Of a stretch of 64,000 nucleotides of DNA, positions 24,491 to 31,686 are shown in pieces. The translations under genes were made by a program, and so were the position numbers. The stretch covers positions 1,528,501 to 1,592,500 of the forward strand of contig NZ_CP051461.1 in the NCBI RefSeq assembly GCF_012584515.1, read 5' to 3'. Source of the DNA: Polaromonas vacuolata (GTDB lineage: Bacteria; Pseudomonadota; Gammaproteobacteria; Burkholderiales; Burkholderiaceae_C). Position 1 is the stretch's first letter. Every line of letters begins with the position of its first letter. Under the pieces are notes generated by a model. That model did not search any database. It was not told where the DNA came from and saw only the letters and a list, made by a program, of their open reading frames with translations.

Positions 24491-24640
24491 TTGTTACACT
24501 GATTGATACACAGCCTTGTGTAACAACCTCTCGGAACCCGCATGTTTGCTGGGTATGGTGTGTGGCCAATGGCTCCCCATCAGCCACCCCATATAAAACA
24601 TTTAAACCCCGCTATCTTTTTGGTAGCGGGGTTTTTTATT
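24491..24640 (+). ncRNA. Candidate small RNA with intrinsic terminator
   Basis: A 9-bp inverted repeat TTGTTACAC / GTGTAACAA (24491-24499 and 24518-24526) is followed by GC-rich hairpins (GTGGC / GCCAC at about 24560-24588) and then a strong terminator. TTGACT at 24486-24491 with TACACA downstream at 24507 is a possible sigma-70 promoter, though the spacing (15) is short. No protein reading frame is convincing in it. A standalone sRNA or the end of a lost transcript are both possible. Confidence 0.3.
24604..24640 (+). terminator. Intrinsic terminator
   Basis: Stem AACCCCGCTA (24605-24614) and TAGCGGGGTT (24624-24633) with a nine-base loop, followed by a T-rich run TTTTTTATTTT. No coding gene ends directly upstream; it may serve the candidate RNA before it. 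Confidence 0.85.
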
Positions 24641-24676
24641 TTGTGTGAATTATTTCTTGAATTGCTGGTATTTATT

Positions 24677-24695
24677 TTTAGGCAACTTGCCTAAA
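24677..24695. promoter_or_regulatory. Palindromic operator-like site
   Basis: TTTAGGCAA-C-TTGCCTAAA, a perfect 9-bp palindrome around a single base. It lies about 75 bp upstream of a fragment of an XRE-type regulator gene, the place where such regulators usually bind to autoregulate. Confidence 0.5.
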
Positions 24696-24770
24696 GGCCG
24701 TCATAGCAACAGATGAATGTTCGGCTAGTCCTGCTCTGCTGGTATCTTGCTACTGAGCTGCTGGCATTGA

Positions 24771-24887
24771 GAATATGGCAAACAAAAGCAGATCGATGCT
24801 GCGCTGCTCTCTGGTCTTTCGCACAACACTGTTTATCAACTCGAGAAGGGTGAACCTGGCTTTATTGCCTCAGGATTTGGTCACTAA
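24771..24887 (+). pseudogene. Fragment of an XRE/HipB-like HTH regulator, cut by a repeat
   Basis: Codons from 24771 read GKQKQIDAALLSGLSHNTVY followed by QLEKGEPGF, a clear XRE-type helix-turn-helix (recognition helix SHNTVYQLEKG). The frame passes without a new start into the repeat core at about 24863 and ends at TAA 24885-24887. The upstream part of the gene is degraded (a TGA at 24768 and frame change; ELLALRI is in another frame). HipB-type antitoxins have this form. It is a remnant, not a functional gene. Confidence 0.6.
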
Positions 24888-24920
24888 CGGCGAGCATTTG
24901 AGTAGATGTCCCTTTTGTCC
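24863..24920 (+). repeat. Half copy of the GGGACATCC repeat family (core plus right end)
   Basis: Contains core TTGCCTCAGGATTTGGTC and right end TAGATGTCCCTTTTGTCC. The left end is missing; the left border coincides with the truncation of the XRE gene fragment. Confidence 0.75.
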
Positions 24921-24970
24921 TATTAACGTAAAAAATAATACTTCTAAAGGAGTTTTCGACAACCGCTTTG

Positions 24971-24995
24971 CATCACTAACGTGGATGTCCCGTTT
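24971..24995 (+). repeat. Right end of the GGGACATCC repeat family
   Basis: CATCACTAACGTGGATGTCC followed by CGTTTG. The first 21 bases are identical to 31303-31323. It lies inside the C-terminal coding end of the CoiA-like gene and is inverted relative to the end at 29939. Confidence 0.75.
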
Positions 24996-25575
24996 GTTTT
25001 TTTTGGGTGCTTACCCCGCCTGACGGCAAGTCCGAAACGTCAAATTCCACCGCCATGCCATAGTTTCGATGCAACCGTTGCAGCTTCTCCGCGTCGACAG
25101 CATGCGAGTAACGCACTTCGAGGGCCAGCTTTCCGGTGTCCTCGCGTGTAAACACGACATCTGGCTGAACGCAGTCACCCCGGACCTCGGTTTCAGAACC
25201 GGTGAAAACAAATTTCTCCGCCGGAATATGGAGAAATTCGGGGACCACTTGGCCCAAGAAATCGAGTTCGCAGGAAACAACCACTGCAGGAACCTCTAAA
25301 GTCTTTCGACGGGCGAGCTCGTCCCGAACGAATGCGTGCAGCAGAGTCATTGGTTGAGGGTTGCAGTTCGCGTCCTCGACATGATGCTGGAAGTGCCAGG
25401 CTTTCTGTACGCCCAAATGCGCCTGCAACTGACGACCGCACTCCGGGCACACGCACCCACACCGCAACCCACGTTCATGGGTCTCGTCCAAGTCGAGCAC
25501 ATGGAGTAGTCGTCCGTCGCGGCGACCGTAAGCGAAGCTGGCTGGCATCTTTTGCCATTGTCGGCGAATCGCCAT
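24976..25575 (-). CDS. CoiA-like nuclease, C-terminus replaced by a repeat end
   Basis: The frame is open from 25719; I prefer an internal ATG at 25575 (or 25548) because residues before it have no family character. A four-cysteine/histidine motif occurs at RCGCVCPECGRQLQAHLG followed by WHFQHH, as in competence protein CoiA and related nucleases. The C-terminal part contains QPDVVF, LALEVRYSHAVDAEKLQRL, a PD-(D/E)xK-like arrangement with E-x-R where CoiA usually has E-x-Q. The last residues (STQKKQTGHPR) are encoded by the repeat end at 24971, so the true C-terminus is lost. The gene is divergent from the predicted defence operon with 138-280 bp between starts and may once have been part of it. 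Confidence 0.5.
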   Translation of the reverse strand: MAIRRQWQKMPASFAYGRRDGRLLHVLDLDETHERGLRCGCVCPECGRQLQAHLGVQKAWHFQHHVEDANCNPQPMTLLHAFVRDELARRKTLEVPAVVVSCELDFLGQVVPEFLHIPAEKFVFTGSETEVRGDCVQPDVVFTREDTGKLALEVRYSHAVDAEKLQRLHRNYGMAVEFDVSDLPSGGVSTQKKQTGHPR

Positions 25576-25857
25576 CCGGGAGTTCGGCGAACCGTTGACC
25601 ATCTCTGGCAACATTCGGCCAATTGCAAACATTACGCCGATAAGCAGGATTTGCCAGCGTTTGCAGTCGCTGAATGATTGCAATGGGCCCATTGCTGTTA
25701 TTCGGGTTTCTGCGGCCATCGTCTACTTCGCAGCGAAAGCGAACCTTCGTCGGCTCCCATTGCTGGACGGACACCGCCCGAAGTCGATGTCTCGGGAAAG
25801 CACGCCTTCGCGTGATATAAACTAATTAACAAAATTAAACGCGTTCAAGGAGGCCGT

Positions 25858-26631
25858 GTGCCAATACACCTAACTCCGTTTGTCCACGACCCTTTATGGG
25901 GCGGCAACACATGGTCGGTGCCGAATGACGATGAACTAGCAAGCTGGATTGCTTGGGTTGCAGTAGGGCAAGCGCATCACATTGCGACCATCCTGCACGC
26001 GGCGATGCCCAGTGGGCCGCTTCCAACAAACGCCGACGCCAAGGCGGACGCAATTGCACTGCTGACCCAGGCGGGGGCGGACCCCTCTCACCGTGATGGT
26101 TGGATGTTTCAGGTCATGTCGTGGCTCGCAGCCCATAGGAATACCCCCGGCGCGCTTATCGCGCTTCCACATCTAATTCATGCGGAAAAGGGGCTAGATG
26201 GCTTAGAAATACTGCTTGATGCGTCCCATGCAGTCGTCGCGACAGTAATTTTTGAGGACAAGGCGACCAAGAACTCTCGCAAGACGATACGCGAGGACGT
26301 GTGGCCCGAGTTCCAAAAATTTGAAACTGGGCTTGGTGTTAACAGGATGACACAGCAGGCTACCGGCATCTTGGCCGCCGCGCAGCATCCTGCCCCCTCT
26401 GAAGCAGCTTCGAAAATTGTTTGGAAGACTTCGCGTCGATATCGGGTAAGCATTACCGCGGAAAACAGCACACTCGACTCTCGAAAAAGCCTCTTCAAGG
26501 ACTATGAAACGACGGTCCCAGGGGTGATTGAAAGAAGAAGAGCTGAGGTTTTTGTTGTGGGTGACTTGAGAACGTGGATGGCGAAGCTCGCCACCAACTC
26601 CATCGCGCAGGTCAACGCCATGAATCACTAA
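25858..26631 (+). CDS. Predicted PD-(D/E)xK nuclease, HamA-like (Hachiman-type)
   Basis: 257 residues from GTG 25858, with a strong AAGGAGG seven bases upstream. The sequence is not strongly related to anything I can name with certainty. A nuclease-like motif is visible: LDGLEILLD (residues 113-121) followed by VIFEDKATKNSRKTIR (130-145), giving D/E and ExK catalytic positions (E133, K135). The C-terminal region (YRVSITAENSTLDSRKSLF) is beta-rich. The gene is 12 bp from a large SF2 helicase, the pairing of Hachiman (HamA nuclease and HamB helicase) and of AbpAB. HamA assignment is by motif and gene pairing. In Hachiman the nuclease is held inactive by the helicase until phage DNA damage is sensed. 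Confidence 0.5.
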   Translation: MPIHLTPFVHDPLWGGNTWSVPNDDELASWIAWVAVGQAHHIATILHAAMPSGPLPTNADAKADAIALLTQAGADPSHRDGWMFQVMSWLAAHRNTPGALIALPHLIHAEKGLDGLEILLDASHAVVATVIFEDKATKNSRKTIREDVWPEFQKFETGLGVNRMTQQATGILAAAQHPAPSEAASKIVWKTSRRYRVSITAENSTLDSRKSLFKDYETTVPGVIERRRAEVFVVGDLRTWMAKLATNSIAQVNAMNH

Positions 26632-26643
26632 AGGTGCCAGAAA

Positions 26644-29600
26644 GTGTTTGACCCGTCTACAGAAGAGCTGATTCGCCAAGCACCCTCGCTTGAGGGATTG
26701 GACAACGCACGTCTTTCGAGGGAGTTCACCAGAATCTACGCGACTGTGGTGGCCGCTCGGATGCGACTAAGAGACTTGGTATCGCAGACTGAGCAGAACC
26801 CCGAGGCGCGCGATAGGGCGCTCGCAGAGGTGCGCAAGGAGATGAAGTTCCTGGCGGAGCTGGCCAGTACGCAGGAAGCACTGATTTCGGTAAGTCCCTC
26901 GCGAGAAGACCGACGCTCAGCGGCCTTCGTAGCGGGTACCGCACACTATGTACTCTTGCAAGCGGAGCATCTCTTCGAAGACGCGCTGGCGTCGCGTCTT
27001 GCCGTGGACTACGTCTCGCCTGAAATCTCCGCAACTATTCTTTTCCTTATCGCTGGTGCGAGCGCTGATGCGGCGGAAATGGCCAAGGAGATTCGCGAAG
27101 ACCTATTGGAGCGGAACCTTCATCGCGGCCAACTGTTGAACGCAATTAGAGACTTTGCCAGAGGCGAGCTTGAGGCCATACAGCCCCAAACTCAGTTCGA
27201 CAATAGCGCCCGCGACGGAAGAGCACCAACAGACCGAGCCACTGATGCCCTATACCACCTGCTCTACAACGGTCTTGCAGATTTATCCGCACAGATGCGC
27301 GGTGAGCAGAATAGTGCAAGCTCCGTAAAATTCGCACGGGTGGAAAGTCTTTGCTCATTCCAAGTTGTGCAGAATTCTGCGCTTCCTATAGTAAACGTTT
27401 ATTCCGGGCCGCGGCATCTGGCGGTATTGCTCAAGATTCTTGCAAATGACTTCCCTGAAGCAAGTGTCGCAAACCTTACGCCCCCGGGGGGGAGCGACCC
27501 CGCTCGCTGGTTAAAGGGGGTGCGCTATATATCGCGTCGACGGCCATACCTTTGGTCGAATCACCTTGACGCGATACGCAGCGGGTATCTAGAAGCTGGG
27601 ACTTCGGCGGCAATCAGCTTCCCCACCGGCGCAGGAAAATCCACGCTATCTGAGCTGAAAATTCTGGCAACACTCGGCAAGTTAAGAGATGTCGTATTCT
27701 TGGCGCCCACCTTGTCACTTGTCGACCAAACCGCTAGGGTACTCGATGACGCGTTCCCTGACGCCGACGTTGAGCGGGAATACGCCAGCGACGACCCTTT
27801 CGGTTTCGATGCAGTTCGACTCCCGTCCATCACCGTCATGACTCCGGAACGGTGCCTAGCACTCATGGGATTCGAGCCTAAGCTCTTCGAGAGCGTGGGC
27901 CTCATTGTTTTCGACGAATGTCATCTACTTCACGCCATCGACGCTGAGCGAAACCAGCGCGCCATTGACTCCATGTTTTGCGTTCTCAATGCGGTCGAAT
28001 TAGCGCCCGACGCGGACATACTGATGCTGTCCGCAATGATGAGTAACGCAACCGAAATAGCGGGCTGGCTGCAGAGCATCCTGAACAGAAGGTGTTTAGC
28101 GCTTTCCATGAATTGGAAGCCAACTCGGCAAGTCCGAGGCTGTCTGGTCTATCCGCGCTCGGAAGTGACTGCTCTATCGACCTTGGCCCAGGCGTTGAAA
28201 AAAACTACGGCCGCGAAATTGCCGACGAAGAAGATAGTCGGGCAGATGCTGTCACGCCCGCAGGGATTCTTCGGGCTAAAGCAGACGTGGGATACGAAAA
28301 ACCGTTCCGACTACGCTTTGCTGGCACTGTTGGAGCAGCCTGTGCAACTGGCGCTCAACAAGCATTGGAAGCTGACACCGAACGCAAATAACGTGTCTTC
28401 GGCGATTAGCGCCGCCGCAGTTGACCAAGGCTCTGGAAAGATTCTGAAGACGCTCATCTTCTGTCAGACGACGGTTAACGCGAACAGCACGGCCGAAAGT
28501 ACAAGAATGCGACTTGGCGAATATGCAATTCCGCTGAATCAGCAGGAACGCGAACTGTTTGATTTAGCTCTGCAAGAACTGGGAGACGTCAGCTGCCTTT
28601 ACATTGAGACCTCTCCAAATAAAGAGGTCACTTCATCAGCGCTCCCACATCACGCTAGGCTTCTGTCTGCAGAACGACATTTGCACGAATCTCTATATCG
28701 TCGTAAAGATGGAATTCATGTCTTGGCGGCAACATCGACGCTAGCGCAAGGCATGAACCTGCCTAGTCAAATTGTTTTAATTGCGGGAGACAGCAGATTC
28801 GATGCGGCCAAAAATCAGCTTGAAAGGCTTCAAGCGCATGAATTATTGAATGCTGCTGGTCGGGCCGGCCGTGCTGGTGAAAACTCGTATGGTTTCGTCC
28901 TCGTTATTCCAAGCAAGGTAGTCTTCTTCGACGATAAAGACGGTCTTATTCACAACCATTGGACGAGCCTTAGGGAAATTTTCTCGCAAGCGGACCAGTG
29001 TCTCGCAATTGAGGACCCGCTAGCACCAATTTTGGATGCTATCCATCTTCATGAAGAGAATTATCCCGCGTCTGACTATTTTTTGCGCCGACTCCCGGTG
29101 GGGGAGACGGAGGAATTGACTGAATCCAAGTCAAAGACGTTACTCTCGCGCACCTTCAATGCATACCGTAGAGGCGTCGCGGGCGACGCGCAATGGCTTG
29201 ATTCTCGAATGACGTCGGCCCTCAATGCCAAGAAGCGACTTTCTGACTCCGACGAAAAATCGGATTGGGCCAACGTCCTTGCCGCGAAATTTGGCATCGA
29301 GCCGAATACATTGAGGTCGTTAGAAAACCACCTTCAGACTCCTCCTGCGGAGACGTCTGTTGTCGGCTGGGTTCGATGGCTTTTTGATTGGCTCGAGGCA
29401 AATCCAATGGCGTTCCTCGGAATGGTTCGACAGGAGGGGCTTGAGACATTGTTCGGAAAGCCGTACTTGGACTTGAAGACCGCTGAAGAGCGCGGCCCTT
29501 TTGCACTTAAGCGGCTGTACCCTCTACTGAAATCCTGGATGGAGGGCGAGACGTTCGTTCTTATGGAAAAGGTGTACGACCCAGGTATTACTAAGCCGAA

Positions 29601-29928
29601 AAAGTGCGAGAACACACGCGATTTTGTTCTACGCGTACTCCCAGACCTTGCGTATATCGCCTCCTTGCCTGAACTCGTTCGTCGCGCGAGCGATTCATTG
29701 GACGAGTCGTGGTTGGAACTGGAACGCATGAGTGGATGTGTCCGAGACGGGCTGGACACGCTAGAGAAGCTTGCCCTGTACCAAGTGCGTGGCAAATCCG
29801 GCGCTCGCATCGCATGTCATGACGCTTGGCGTGTCTGTTCGTTCTGGACCGCCGAGCCTGCCAACAACGAAGACTGGAAGGCGCTGCGCACGAGAGTTAA
29901 GGATGGTTGGGAGGAGTGGCTCAAGTGA
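26644..29928 (+). CDS. SF2 (Ski2-like) helicase, HamB-like, of a defence pair
   Basis: 1,094 residues from GTG 26644. The first ~300 residues are helical and unlike standard helicases. Helicase motifs follow in order: Walker A FPTGAGKSTLSELK (about residue 325), Walker B VFDECHLLHA (about 421), SAMMSN, FCQTTVNA (about 604), ATSTLAQGMNLP (about 695) and NAAGRAGRAGENS (about 735). Motif VI and the GRAGR form are typical of the Ski2/Hel308 branch. The remaining 350 residues are unassigned. With the upstream nuclease this forms a compact two-gene operon, flanked by repeat ends at both sides. HamB of Hachiman is a Ski2-like DNA helicase; other nuclease-helicase systems (for example AbpAB) cannot be excluded. 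Confidence 0.65.
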   Translation: MFDPSTEELIRQAPSLEGLDNARLSREFTRIYATVVAARMRLRDLVSQTEQNPEARDRALAEVRKEMKFLAELASTQEALISVSPSREDRRSAAFVAGTAHYVLLQAEHLFEDALASRLAVDYVSPEISATILFLIAGASADAAEMAKEIREDLLERNLHRGQLLNAIRDFARGELEAIQPQTQFDNSARDGRAPTDRATDALYHLLYNGLADLSAQMRGEQNSASSVKFARVESLCSFQVVQNSALPIVNVYSGPRHLAVLLKILANDFPEASVANLTPPGGSDPARWLKGVRYISRRRPYLWSNHLDAIRSGYLEAGTSAAISFPTGAGKSTLSELKILATLGKLRDVVFLAPTLSLVDQTARVLDDAFPDADVEREYASDDPFGFDAVRLPSITVMTPERCLALMGFEPKLFESVGLIVFDECHLLHAIDAERNQRAIDSMFCVLNAVELAPDADILMLSAMMSNATEIAGWLQSILNRRCLALSMNWKPTRQVRGCLVYPRSEVTALSTLAQALKKTTAAKLPTKKIVGQMLSRPQGFFGLKQTWDTKNRSDYALLALLEQPVQLALNKHWKLTPNANNVSSAISAAAVDQGSGKILKTLIFCQTTVNANSTAESTRMRLGEYAIPLNQQERELFDLALQELGDVSCLYIETSPNKEVTSSALPHHARLLSAERHLHESLYRRKDGIHVLAATSTLAQGMNLPSQIVLIAGDSRFDAAKNQLERLQAHELLNAAGRAGRAGENSYGFVLVIPSKVVFFDDKDGLIHNHWTSLREIFSQADQCLAIEDPLAPILDAIHLHEENYPASDYFLRRLPVGETEELTESKSKTLLSRTFNAYRRGVAGDAQWLDSRMTSALNAKKRLSDSDEKSDWANVLAAKFGIEPNTLRSLENHLQTPPAETSVVGWVRWLFDWLEANPMAFLGMVRQEGLETLFGKPYLDLKTAEERGPFALKRLYPLLKSWMEGETFVLMEKVYDPGITKPKKCENTRDFVLRVLPDLAYIASLPELVRRASDSLDESWLELERMSGCVRDGLDTLEKLALYQVRGKSGARIACHDAWRVCSFWTAEPANNEDWKALRTRVKDGWEEWLK

Positions 29929-29938
29929 CCGGTAAAAA

Positions 29939-30055
29939 TAAAAGGGACATCCACGTTCAGCACAAATAAAAGGGACATCCACGTTCAGCACTGCCCAATT
30001 ATTGCCTCAGGATTTGGTCCGCAGTGGCGACCGGTAGCATAGAAGTCCCTTTTGT
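29939..30055 (+). repeat. GGGACATCC repeat: tandem left ends plus a full short copy
   Basis: Two direct copies of a left end, AAAAGGGACATCCACGTT plus CAGCAC, at 29939-29963 and 29967-29991. The second begins a complete short copy with core ATTGCCTCAGGATTTGGTC and right end GAAGTCCCTTTTGTC (about 29967-30055). The first lies 10 bp after the helicase stop. Confidence 0.8.
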
Positions 30056-30350
30056 CCATTGCGCTGCATCAGCCGGGCTTGAGACTTCATGGAGGTCTGC
30101 CGGACCATCAAGGTAAGCATCAACGCGGGCAGTCTTTAATGCCCTTTCAAAGCCCGAGACGCACTATTTTGGTCGGCGCGACAAAACGATTTCAAAAACT
30201 CAGTCTGGATGAAAAAAGTGCTGATATTTATGCCTGAAGCGAATCTTGGCTAAAACTTTATTCAAATTGACTTTTTTGATTCGTTGTACAAGCTCGTTCA
30301 TAAAGTTTTATGTTCAAATTGAATGAAAAAAACAGTAAAAAATCCATCAA
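30056..30350. other. Noncoding stretch before the AbiE pair
   Basis: About 295 bp. A 61-codon frame at 30052-30237 ends RFQKLSLDEKSADIYA but starts in the repeat and resembles nothing I know; it could be the end of a lost gene. The AT-rich 70 bp before 30351 probably holds the AbiE promoter. Confidence 0.4.
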
Positions 30351-31097
30351 ATGGGAACTTCACAAAGTTTATTATTCCGGCAAGTACTAATCGATCTTCC
30401 TCGGGGCACTCCGATGACGACGGCGACATTGAGCAAGCACGGTATTCAGGCCAAGCAGGCTGCACGTCTGGCTGCGACTGGGTGGCTCCAACGATTGGGG
30501 CACGGGGTGTACTTGCTGCCTGGCGACAAACTTGACCGCGACGCCAGCCTGGCCGCGCTGGCACAACTCTCCCCCGGTATGCATGTTGGTGCCAAAACCG
30601 CGCTGGCGTGGTGGGGAGTGCGCCACAACCTAGGCATCGGGCCAGCGATGACGCTGTGGGGTGAAAAGCCCATGACGCTTCCTGCCTGGTTTGTGACGTC
30701 CTTTCCCGCTCGCTATCAGGTCACTCATCTTTTTGATGCAGCAATGCCCGCAGATCTTGGGCTGGCGACTGTGCCAGCCGGCAGAAGCGATGTGCTGGTC
30801 TCGACACCGGAGCGGGCCATGCTCGAACTTCTCAGCGACGTGGGCAAACAGCAAGGGCTTGAGGAGGCCCGCAATTTGTTAGAGGCAATCCGCACACCGA
30901 GGATGCCAGTTCTGGAACAGCTTTTCTCTCACCTGACCCGAATCAAGGTCGTCCGTCTTGCTGCTGATCTTGCAGAGGATTTGGATCTGCCCTGGATGGG
31001 AATGGCTCTTAGACACAGCCAACGGCTGGGCGGCGGCAGTCGTTGGGTGTCGAGCACGAAAACCGGTGATCGGCTGGATTTGAGGCGCCCCAAATGA
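30351..31097 (+). CDS. AbiEi-type antitoxin / transcriptional regulator
   Basis: 248 residues. The N-terminal winged-helix has TLSKHGIQAKQAARLAATGW followed by LQRLGHGVYLLPG, the typical AbiEi antitoxin start; the C-terminal part has a basic MALRHSQRLGGGSRW end. AbiEi proteins autorepress and antagonise the AbiEii nucleotidyltransferase toxin by type IV action. The stop overlaps the AbiEii ATG (ATGA), the normal arrangement. Start ATG 30351 has no strong ribosome-binding site; the ATG at 30414 would remove part of the wing. The antitoxin appears intact. Confidence 0.75.
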   Translation: MGTSQSLLFRQVLIDLPRGTPMTTATLSKHGIQAKQAARLAATGWLQRLGHGVYLLPGDKLDRDASLAALAQLSPGMHVGAKTALAWWGVRHNLGIGPAMTLWGEKPMTLPAWFVTSFPARYQVTHLFDAAMPADLGLATVPAGRSDVLVSTPERAMLELLSDVGKQQGLEEARNLLEAIRTPRMPVLEQLFSHLTRIKVVRLAADLAEDLDLPWMGMALRHSQRLGGGSRWVSSTKTGDRLDLRRPK

Positions 31098-31333
31098 ATC
31101 AAGATTACGCCCGCACGGTACAACTGCTGCTTGCCGTTGCTCCCGACGTTTTTCACAGTCCTGTGTTTGCCATGAAGGGCGGCACGGCGCTCAATCTGTT
31201 CGTGCAAGACATGCCTCGGCTGTCGGTCGACATTGATCTGGTCTTTGTACCCCACGACCAACCGCGTGAAGAAGCCTTGAGGACGATCGCCCAGGCGCTC
31301 AACATCACTAACGTGGATGTCCCTTTTGCCTGA
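31094..31333 (+). pseudogene. AbiEii-type nucleotidyltransferase toxin, truncated to its N-terminus
   Basis: Only 79 residues remain of a family usually near 300. The nucleotidyltransferase core is present: FAMKGGTALNLFVQDMPRL followed by SVDIDLVFVP (GG-T and D-x-D motifs). The coding sequence runs into the repeat end at 31303, which supplies the final residues NITNVDVPFA. Later motifs and the C-terminal half are missing, so the toxin should be inactive while the antitoxin remains. Truncation by the repeat is seen directly; loss of function is inferred. Confidence 0.8.
31303..31330 (+). repeat. Right end of the GGGACATCC repeat family, truncating AbiEii
   Basis: CATCACTAACGTGGATGTCC followed by CTTTTGCC. 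The first 21 bases equal 24971-24991. No core is attached. Confidence 0.75.
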
Positions 31334-31686
31334 AGGTATGCCAACCAACCCTATATAAATCAACAGGTTACGCGCGGACGAATCAATCCGTTTTTTTTTG
31401 TGGCGTTGGTAGGGTGAGGAGATAGCGCGTATTCCCAATCAGTCATCGCAGATATTTCGACCATAGGCCGTGACCAACTCGGTGTGGGCGTTCCGTGAGC
31501 ATTGATTTATGACCTGTTTGCAGCGGGAGCTGACATCGGCGTTGGTCCACTGAGGGCAAGTACCGGCCATTAGTAGTCGTTTAAATTCCGATCCACCAGT
31601 CATCGCATCTTGCGCAGATGCTTCTGCCGTTACAGTCCGGTACTAAGCAATTAAGTTGTATATTTGAAAAGTTACTGGAGGTTACT
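31334..31686. other. Noncoding stretch between AbiE and the UvrD-like gene
   Basis: About 350 bp with a T9 run near 31390. A 43-codon minus-strand frame (31439-31570) with several cysteines (MAGTCPQWTNADVSSRC) is visible but has no ribosome-binding site or neighbour to support it. A GGAGG before the TTG at 31687 marks the next gene. Confidence 0.4.

Noticed and set aside
24491-24600. Possible tRNA or tmRNA end (attachment site)
   Set aside because: No acceptor stem, T-loop (TTCAA-type) or anticodon arm could be built from it.
24775-25023. 82-codon frame across the repeat half copy
   Set aside because: Its bases are an XRE fragment in another frame plus repeat sequence; the frame itself has no protein character.
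30052-30237. 61-codon frame after the full repeat copy
   Set aside because: It starts within the repeat and has no recognised pattern; only the last 16 residues look protein-like.
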